Source of the DNA: JBCCXL01 sp039191605
GTDB taxonomy: Bacteria > Acidobacteriota > Thermoanaerobaculia > Multivoradales > JAHZIX01
Direction: 5' to 3'
Assembly: GCA_039191605.1 (NCBI GenBank)
Contig: JBCCXL010000005.1
Location: 248,001-312,000 of the forward strand
DNA: 64,000 bases
Shown: positions 58,300-64,000 of the stretch, piece after piece
Numbering within the stretch: position 1 is the first letter of the stretch
Layout of the letters: each line of letters opens with the position of its first letter
The notes under the pieces: generated by a model
Told to the model about the DNA's origin: nothing
The model's database searches: none
What the model saw: only the letters and a program-made list of their open reading frames with translations
Translations under genes and position numbers: made by a program

Positions 58300-58836
58300 G
58301 TGCCGATCTACCTCGGCTTCGGAGCGAACCAGGGTGATATTCCTGGCACCTTCGCCAGCGCGCTGGCGGCCCTGGAGCCGGCCCTGGAGCCCCTCACGAT
58401 CTCCTCTCTCTATCGCAGCGCGCCGGTGGTGCGCCCCGGGGGCTATGCTGAGCCTCAGGCGCCCTATAACAACCTGGTCGTGCGGGGCTTCGCCTCTCCC
58501 CAGGAACATCCCCCCGAGAGACTCCTGCGCTGGACCCAGGAGGTCGAAAAGACCGCTGGGCGACAACCTCATGGATCGCTGGACGCTCCACGGCCTCTGG
58601 ACATCGACCTGCTGCTCTATGGCGATCAAATCGTCGCAGGGCAAGATCTGACCGTGCCCCACCCACGGATGCACCAGCGCCGCTTCGTGCTCGCTCCACT
58701 CCAGGAGCTGGCGCCAGACTTGAAGATTCCAAGCCTCGGCCTCTCTGTCTCGGATCTCCTAGCCTCCCTAGCTGCCGATGGGGATTGGGTGGAGCGAGTA
58801 CCGACCCCTGGGGCGCTGAGCCGCTGGCGAGGCTGA
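58300..58836 (+). CDS. folK: HPPK, 2-amino-4-hydroxy-6-hydroxymethyldihydropteridine pyrophosphokinase
   Basis: Transfers pyrophosphate from ATP to the pterin in folate synthesis. The 178-residue protein has IYLGFGANQGD, SSLYRSAPV, YNNLVVRGF, GRQPHGSLDAPRPLDIDLLL with both metal Asp residues, and PHPRMHQRRFVLAPLQELAP. Compared with E. coli HPPK the two catalytic-loop Arg positions appear conserved, but the RWGPR segment reads LDAPR. It starts with GTG and a poor ribosome-binding site. Its last codons lie inside a 14-bp tandem repeat array. Confidence 0.93.
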   Translation: MPIYLGFGANQGDIPGTFASALAALEPALEPLTISSLYRSAPVVRPGGYAEPQAPYNNLVVRGFASPQEHPPERLLRWTQEVEKTAGRQPHGSLDAPRPLDIDLLLYGDQIVAGQDLTVPHPRMHQRRFVLAPLQELAPDLKIPSLGLSVSDLLASLAADGDWVERVPTPGALSRWRG

Positions 58837-58882
58837 ATTAGCGAGACTGAGCTAGCGAGACTGGGTTGGCAAGACTGGGCTG
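58827..58882. repeat. Tandem array, four copies of a 14-bp unit, overlapping folK 3' end
   Basis: GCGAGGCTGAATTA, GCGAGACTGAGCTA, GCGAGACTGGGTTG and GCAAGACTGGGCTG. A more degenerate copy may precede it at 58813-58826, inside the folK C terminus. In shifted register the last copies (GGCAAGACTGGGCT) match the array at 23704-23759. Confidence 0.88.
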
Positions 58883-58910
58883 GCCCCACCGCGAATCACC
58901 CCAGCAGCGC

Positions 58911-61900
58911 CTATCGAGGAGATCCGCCCTCGCCCGTGGGAAGGCGCCAAAGCCCCAATAGTGCCGCTTCCTCCGCAGCCAGCGAGGAACCGCTCCCTTC
59001 AGCCCCCTGCAGCCGATCAGCATAGTCCACTAGGCGGCGGCGAAAGCCACTATCTCGTCGGCGGCAGGCCTCGGCCACTACGCAATATTGGCAGCGCCTC
59101 GGCTCGTTGCCCCAGGGGTCCTCGAGACGAGGGGGAAGAACGCCACGATTCCACGCCTGGAGCGCGGTGTGCAGCGCGTGCTGAAACGCTTCCTTGAGCG
59201 CCTCGTCCCCGGAGGCGGCCTCGAAGCGTCGGGCTCCGAAGTTCTCCAAACCCGGGTCTAGATCCGGGCGAAGCAGCAGATAGAGACCGGCCCCGGGCTC
59301 CTTCGCAAGGGCTTCCAGCGCTAAGGCATAGGCGGCTCCCTGGAGGCGCTGGCCGCTAGCTATCTGCCGCAGGAAGCGCTGGCGGCGAGTCTTGGCCTGC
59401 TTCGCCTCCTCCGCCACCGCACCGGAACCGAAGGCGTCCCGCAGCTTCCCGGTCTTGTAGTCCACCAGCTGGAGCCCTGCCACCGGATCGCGATCCAGTC
59501 GGTCAGCGCGGAAGCGAACCCCCCAGGACTCCTCCCCCAACCGCCAATGCAGCTTTCCCTCGATCTCCACCCCCAGCACCGTGACTTCACCGGAGACTTC
59601 ATCGAGGGCTCTATCGGAAATTCCATCGGGAAGCTCACCCGGTGCCTGCTCGGCCCCTGGAGAGGCGAAGCCCGCGGAGGCCAGGAAGGGCCGAGCGCGC
59701 TCCACCAGCGGCCTCGCCAGAGCCGGCAGCATCAGTCCCTCTTCCTTCAATACTTCCCGCGCCGAGCGCAGCAGCAGCGCCTCGAGGGCGGCCGGCGGCG
59801 GCCACCGCACCACCACCCCCGGCGATTCCAGAAGCTGCTCTTCGACTTCGCCCCGACGGGGGACCTGCTGATCCGCCGCGACGGTCTCGAGCACGCGATG
59901 TACCACCTGTCCGACCACCAGAGGCGTGAGCTCCGGCAGCTGCGCCAGGGGATCAGCGGGCGGCTCCACCTTCAGCAGGCGGGTGGCAAAGAGCTGCCAG
60001 GGGCACCCCGCCAGGTGCTCCAATCGGGTAATCCACAGCTCCTGCATCTTCGAGCCGAGGGGAGCACTCACGCCGAGAAAGCCGAGATAGGGGCCGGCAG
60101 CGTAGCGCAGACGACGCCCTTCGGCGGTGGAGAGATCCGGGTCCATCTCCTGGAGCACGGCCTCGAGGGCGCCGGCCCAGCGCTGCGGAAGCCGTGGCTC
60201 GGGCAGAGCATGACCGAAGGGCTCTGACCTCGGCATCAGGTTGCGCCCCTCCTCCGCTAGAGCCGCCGGAAGGGCCGTCAAAAAGGCTTCCCGGCCACTC
60301 TGAAGGGCAGCCCTCAGGGCTAGATCCCTCGCCGGCGCTCCCTCCGCTCCCCATTCCACCGCCTGCCGGGGCTTCGGCAACCCCTCAGACCCCCAGCGCA
60401 GACGCTCCAGCAAGGGCGAGGGCGCCCGAGCCTCGCCGTCGTCTCCTTCCCGCTGCCAAGAGAGCTCCACCCGCGGAGCTGAATCCATCAGCTGAGCGAA
60501 GAGATAGCGCTCCTCATCGAAGCCCCGACGCTTTACCGGGATGTCCGGAAGCACCGCGGCGAGCTCGCGGCGCAGAGAGTCCGGCAGCAGGGGATCCTCC
60601 CGCACCACCCGCGGAAAGAGATCTCGATTCATCCCCACCAGAAAGAGCCAATCCGCGGTGAGCCCCCGAGCTTCCATCGCGCTCAGAATCTGAACCCCCC
60701 CACCCTGCCCCCCGAGAGAGCGCCGACCGACGCCGCCGAGGAGATCTCGGATCAACCGAAAGACCTCGGAGCGACTGAGGCTCAGCTCCCGCGGCAGCTC
60801 ATCCAACCCCTGGAGAAGCGTGCGCCGCACGGCGCTCAGCGAATTCATGGGGGTCAGGGGGCTCTCCGGGCGCGCGCCGAGGCATTGGGTCAGAAGCTCA
60901 TCGATCCGCCGCCGGTGATCTGTCAGCGGCGCCTCGTCGGGCCATGATTCCAGCCGACGGTGAAGATCCCCGGCGGCGCTCACCAGCGCCCGCAGCATCG
61001 AACCGGGGAGCCAGCGACGACTCGACCGAGGCGCGGCTTCCTCTTCGCCTTCTTCCACCGCGGCGGCCAGCGGCAGGGGAAGGGCATCTCGCCCCTCCGC
61101 CAGCCAGGCCTCCGGCTGCAGATCCGCCACCTGCCTCAGGCGCCCAGCCCCGAGCCCATGGCAGGCGAGGCGCAGCTCCGCTCGCCGATGGGATAGCTCA
61201 CCCCAAGGGGGTAACCCGTTCAGCAGCTCCAGCCAGCTCTCCGTCGACGCCTCGCCGCCCCGCATCAGGAGGTTACCGAAAGCCTCGGCGGCTCGGGTTG
61301 CGGCACTCGCCGCCCCCGGAGCCCCCGGCATCGAAAAAGGCACTGCCCAGCGCTCCAGATGCTGGGCCAAAGGCAGCCGGTAAGGGCCGAGATCTCTCGC
61401 CACCACCAGGACATCCTCCGCCCGAGGCGCACTCTCCTCACCCAGCAGGCTCCGCAGCCGCCGCGCCACGGCTCGACACTCCGCCGCCACGCCGGGAGCC
61501 GACACGGTGGTGCGCTGGGGTGCCGGAAGAGCTTCCCCCGTCGTCGCCACCAGGGCCGACGAGCCCCCCAAACGCAGCAGCAGCCGCTCCGTGAAGGAGC
61601 TCTCCAACACGCCGCGCTCCGCCGGATCGGGAGGCTGATCCACCAACAGCCGGGCATCGGGGCGGCGCAGCAGCACCTCCAGCAGATCCGCCGCCACGCC
61701 GGTGAGATCGGCGAAGCCGTGAACCCACAGAGCCCGCGCCGGCAGCAGTCGGGAGCCGCCTGCGGAAAGTTCGTCCACCGGGCCCTGCGGAGAATCCAAG
61801 AATTGCTCCGGGAGAGCTTCCTGATCCAACAGCTCCGCTGCCCGCCGCAGCAGCGAAGAAGTCCTGCCGAGCTCCATCAGCTCCAGCGCCCGGGCGCAAT

Positions 61901-62411
61901 CCCCCGCCACTTGAACGAGCTCCACCGCACGCCTTCGGGCTTCTCTGCCCGCCCCGCCGGTGCTCCGTCCCTCGCCTCCATCAGCGAAGGACACAGCCGT
62001 CAGCGCCTCCACCGCGGCGTCCCGGGACTGAGCGCTGAGGCCCGCGTCGAGGAGATCCCGCACCGTGCCCGCCAGCGAGGCGTAGCCATCCTGCAGATCG
62101 TCCAGAGAGCGGCGCAGGGCCGGACGCTCGCGGGCGAAGCGCTCCACCAACAAGCCCAAAATCACGCCCCCCCCAGGGGCTGGCTCCAGCGCCCGCTCCA
62201 ACACTTCCAGCGCCACCCCAAAGAGAGTCTGAATGCTCACCCCCACCACCGCTCCCCCGCGATGCTCTACCAGGCGCCGCCCGAGATGGCGGCGCAGAGC
62301 TCCCGACGGAACGACGATGCGAATCGGCTGCCGAATCGAGATGGACGAATCCAGCTCCTCGTCCAGCCAGCTCAACAGCCGCGCTTCAGCGCGGCGCGGG
62401 CCGGGAGCCAA
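58911..62411 (-). CDS. AddB-like PD-(D/E)XK nuclease with degenerate helicase domain
   Basis: A 1166-residue protein resembling AddB of AddAB recombination/repair nucleases. The N-terminal SF1-helicase-like part (1-~800) lacks a Walker A motif: VVPSGALRRHLGRRL takes its place. VQILSAMEARGLTADWLFLVGMN keeps the helicase motif V region look. The C-terminal nuclease (about 830-1150) has GQVVHRVLE, RADRLDRDPVAGLQLVDYKTGK and a likely Fe-S cluster: GCPWQLF (about 803) plus CQYCVVAEAC (about 1106-1115). No AddA gene is adjacent. The start given is TTG with no Shine-Dalgarno; open frame continues to a TAG, including an ATT at 62447 giving a longer N terminus (ALYKFSLAPGP). Confidence 0.8.
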   Translation of the reverse strand: MAPGPRRAEARLLSWLDEELDSSISIRQPIRIVVPSGALRRHLGRRLVEHRGGAVVGVSIQTLFGVALEVLERALEPAPGGGVILGLLVERFARERPALRRSLDDLQDGYASLAGTVRDLLDAGLSAQSRDAAVEALTAVSFADGGEGRSTGGAGREARRRAVELVQVAGDCARALELMELGRTSSLLRRAAELLDQEALPEQFLDSPQGPVDELSAGGSRLLPARALWVHGFADLTGVAADLLEVLLRRPDARLLVDQPPDPAERGVLESSFTERLLLRLGGSSALVATTGEALPAPQRTTVSAPGVAAECRAVARRLRSLLGEESAPRAEDVLVVARDLGPYRLPLAQHLERWAVPFSMPGAPGAASAATRAAEAFGNLLMRGGEASTESWLELLNGLPPWGELSHRRAELRLACHGLGAGRLRQVADLQPEAWLAEGRDALPLPLAAAVEEGEEEAAPRSSRRWLPGSMLRALVSAAGDLHRRLESWPDEAPLTDHRRRIDELLTQCLGARPESPLTPMNSLSAVRRTLLQGLDELPRELSLSRSEVFRLIRDLLGGVGRRSLGGQGGGVQILSAMEARGLTADWLFLVGMNRDLFPRVVREDPLLPDSLRRELAAVLPDIPVKRRGFDEERYLFAQLMDSAPRVELSWQREGDDGEARAPSPLLERLRWGSEGLPKPRQAVEWGAEGAPARDLALRAALQSGREAFLTALPAALAEEGRNLMPRSEPFGHALPEPRLPQRWAGALEAVLQEMDPDLSTAEGRRLRYAAGPYLGFLGVSAPLGSKMQELWITRLEHLAGCPWQLFATRLLKVEPPADPLAQLPELTPLVVGQVVHRVLETVAADQQVPRRGEVEEQLLESPGVVVRWPPPAALEALLLRSAREVLKEEGLMLPALARPLVERARPFLASAGFASPGAEQAPGELPDGISDRALDEVSGEVTVLGVEIEGKLHWRLGEESWGVRFRADRLDRDPVAGLQLVDYKTGKLRDAFGSGAVAEEAKQAKTRRQRFLRQIASGQRLQGAAYALALEALAKEPGAGLYLLLRPDLDPGLENFGARRFEAASGDEALKEAFQHALHTALQAWNRGVLPPRLEDPWGNEPRRCQYCVVAEACRRRDSGFRRRLVDYADRLQGAEGSGSSLAAEEAALLGLWRLPTGEGGSPR

Positions 62412-62439
62412 AGAGAATTTATAAAGCGCCTCGATGACC

Positions 62440-63561
62440 TCAATCCCCTAGGCAGATCCCCAGATCGCGAGCGGTCTGCAGGACGTCCGAATCCAGCGGC
62501 ACGGTGCGCACCCGCTGCGTCGCTCGCTCCAGGGAAACCGACGAGATGCCGCCAGCCTGAAGAGCGACCATGGTGCCGAACTCCCCCCGCTCCACGGCGC
62601 GAATTGCCGCGGCGCCGAAGCGCAGCGAAAGGAGGCGATCCGTCGCGGTGGGCTCTCCGCCGCGCTGCAGATGCCCCAGCACCAGGTGGCGGGTCTCCTT
62701 ACCGGTGCCCTCGGCGATGGCGTTGGCCACCCGCTCGGCGATCCCGCCGAGGCGAACCTGCCCCTGGACCTGTTGTTGCCAAACCCTTTCTCCGTCCTCC
62801 GCCGTGGCACCTTCCGCCACCACCACGATGCTGAATCGCCGCCCCCGACGCTCCCGGCGCAAAATCTTCTCGAACACCGACTCGAAGCGAAACGGAATCT
62901 CCGGCAGCAGCACCACGTCAGCGGTGCCGCTGAGTCCCGAGTACAGCGCGATCCAGCCGGCGTAGCGCCCCATCACCTCCACCACCAACACCCGTCGGTG
63001 GCTCTGGGCGGTGGAGTGCAGCTTGCCGATGGCGTCCGTCGCGGTGGCCACCGCGGTGTCGAAGCCGAAGGTGTATTCCGTCGCTTCGAGGTCGTTGTCG
63101 ATGGTCTTCGGCACCCCCACCACCGGCAGCCCGTGGCGCTCATGAAGCTGGCGGGCGATGCTCAGGGAGCCATCGCCACCGATCGCCACCAGGGCCTCAA
63201 AACCGTGCTCCCGGAAACGGCGAACTACCTCGCCGCTGCGATCCTTGGGGCCCGCCCCGTCGGCACTCTCCAGCTGGAATGGGTTGCCTCGATTGCTGGT
63301 GCCGAGGATCGTGCCGCCGAGGTGAGTGATCCCCCTCACCGCGTCGGCATCCAGCGGGATCAGCCCTTCGCTGCCGTCGGTGAGTAGCCCCTCGTAGCCG
63401 TCGCGAATGCCCCAGGCCTCCCAGCCGCGGCGCAGGCTGGAGAGCACCACCGCCCGAATCACGGCATTGAGCCCGGGAGCATCGCCGCCGCCGGTATTCA
63501 CCGCGATCTTTTTGCGCGAGCCGGGGGCGACGGAGAGGGACGCATCGGAGGATGAGCTCAT
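62440..63561 (-). CDS. pfkA: 6-phosphofructokinase
   Basis: Commits fructose 6-phosphate to glycolysis. The 373-residue protein has VNTGGGDAPGLNAVIRA, ALVAIGGDGSLSIARQL, PKTIDNDLEATEYTFGFDTA (catalytic TID-D), VEVMGRYAGWIAL and LGHLQRGGEPTATDR. The residue after GGD is Gly, as in ATP-dependent enzymes, while PKTIDND has the Lys usually found in PPi-dependent ones; this G+K combination is that of the group III ATP-dependent type found in actinobacteria and others. Cosubstrate should be checked biochemically. It lies 28 nt upstream of the AddB-like gene. Confidence 0.93.
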   Translation of the reverse strand: MSSSSDASLSVAPGSRKKIAVNTGGGDAPGLNAVIRAVVLSSLRRGWEAWGIRDGYEGLLTDGSEGLIPLDADAVRGITHLGGTILGTSNRGNPFQLESADGAGPKDRSGEVVRRFREHGFEALVAIGGDGSLSIARQLHERHGLPVVGVPKTIDNDLEATEYTFGFDTAVATATDAIGKLHSTAQSHRRVLVVEVMGRYAGWIALYSGLSGTADVVLLPEIPFRFESVFEKILRRERRGRRFSIVVVAEGATAEDGERVWQQQVQGQVRLGGIAERVANAIAEGTGKETRHLVLGHLQRGGEPTATDRLLSLRFGAAAIRAVERGEFGTMVALQAGGISSVSLERATQRVRTVPLDSDVLQTARDLGICLGD

Positions 63562-63631
63562 GCCCCGATGCTACCCCCCTGGACTGGCCTTCGCTAGCCG
63601 CAGTGTCCTTAGCCAGCCGGGCAGGCCTTCG

Positions 63632-64000
63632 CTAGCCTCTCCCCCGCAACCTGCGGCGGGTCTGCCAGCGGCGATAGAGAAAGAGCGGCGCCAAGCCGAG
63701 CCACATGCTGAGGGCGGTGAGGAAGCCGCGGGGCCGAGACCAGAAAGACGGTAGACGAGCCTCGATCCGATCGTGCACCAGGGTACTTTCCGGGCCCTGG
63801 GCCTCGAAGCGATGCTGGTGCACCCAGAGCTCAAAGGGGCCCTCCAGCTGGCGGTCGACGAAGCCAGCGATGCCTGGCCCCGAAACCAGCCCCGGCAGCT
63901 CCTCCAGCTTCGCTCGCCAGTACATCGGAAAGGGACCGACCCAGGTGCGGAAGCTCATTTCACAACCGGGCACCAGCGGATCCGGCACCTCTTCTAGGTG
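63632..64000 (-). CDS. SRPBCC-family protein, 5' end outside the window
   Basis: C-terminal ~123 residues of a START/SRPBCC-fold protein; the frame is open to the window edge, so the N terminus is missing. Typical segments are CEMSFRTWVGPFPMYWRAKLE, GFVDRQLEGPFELWVHQHRF and TLVHDRIEARLP. A hydrophobic stretch and an Arg-rich tail (FLYRRWQTRRRLRGRG) end it. Related proteins are annotated as ligand-binding SRPBCC or cell-division-inhibitor-like; no specific function can be given. Confidence 0.8.
   Translation of the reverse strand, partial: HLEEVPDPLVPGCEMSFRTWVGPFPMYWRAKLEELPGLVSGPGIAGFVDRQLEGPFELWVHQHRFEAQGPESTLVHDRIEARLPSFWSRPRGFLTALSMWLGLAPLFLYRRWQTRRRLRGRG

Overview
The window is GC-rich, gene-dense bacterial chromosome from a Gram-negative (diderm) organism: it carries a PilQ secretin, a LolA-type lipoprotein carrier, several lipobox proteins and SecDF-YajC. 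Gene content and order (phe-rpl-thrS cluster, pilMNOPQ followed by Ig-fold lipoproteins, a CcmE of the CXXXY type, a dimodular NRPS) would fit an Acidobacteriota lineage such as Thermoanaerobaculia. That is an inference from gene content, not a measured placement. Most of the window is conserved core genome. There is no phage, transposase, CRISPR array or rRNA.

Layout. 0-7.2 kb (minus): promoter, two tRNA-Val genes, thrS, rpmI, rplT, pheS, pheT and a coiled-coil ZapB-like gene; infC is missing from its usual place. 7.4-8.7 kb: rlmI. 9.1-14.2 kb (plus): an orphan A-T-C-A-T peptide synthetase with no thioesterase, sharing a bidirectional terminator with proS. 14.3-23.7 kb (minus): proS, a zinc-ribbon TPR protein, a membrane protein with a polymer-forming domain, an anti-sigma-like protein, an ECF sigma factor and a HEAT-repeat/cyclophilin lipoprotein. 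23.9-29.6 kb (plus): ccmA, ccmB, ccmC, ccmD, ccmE, ccmF for cytochrome c maturation, with the variant heme-binding Cys in CcmE and no ccmG or ccmH. 29.9-38.2 kb (minus): metallophosphoesterase, shikimate kinase, a 43-residue MetS-like subunit, NSS transporter, thiE, accC, accB, a Roadblock protein and a TPR protein. 38.4-48.4 kb (minus): the type IV pilus alignment complex pilM-N-O-P-Q running into three secreted lipoproteins, two of them multi-domain Ig/IPT proteins. 48.8-57.7 kb: rpmB, a bifunctional Rel enzyme, secF-secD-yajC, tgt and lolA. 57.8-64 kb: a FYDLN zinc-ribbon protein, folK, an AddB-like nuclease, pfkA and a partial SRPBCC protein.

Three real genes are too short or too hidden for ordinary ORF calling: ccmD (37 aa), metS (43 aa) and the FYDLN zinc-ribbon gene (50 aa). 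rpmI and rpmB start well inside longer open frames.

The most unusual sequence-level signal is a set of short tandem repeats with units of 14-17 bp in at least seven intergenic spots. Two of these arrays, 35 kb apart, share a recognisable 14-bp unit built around GCCAAGACTG. Other leads are the shikimate kinase gene with no ordinary start codon upstream of its P-loop, the PheT without its tRNA-binding OB domain, the variant System I cluster with a structured gap between ccmB and ccmC, and the lipoprotein trio attached to the pilus operon.
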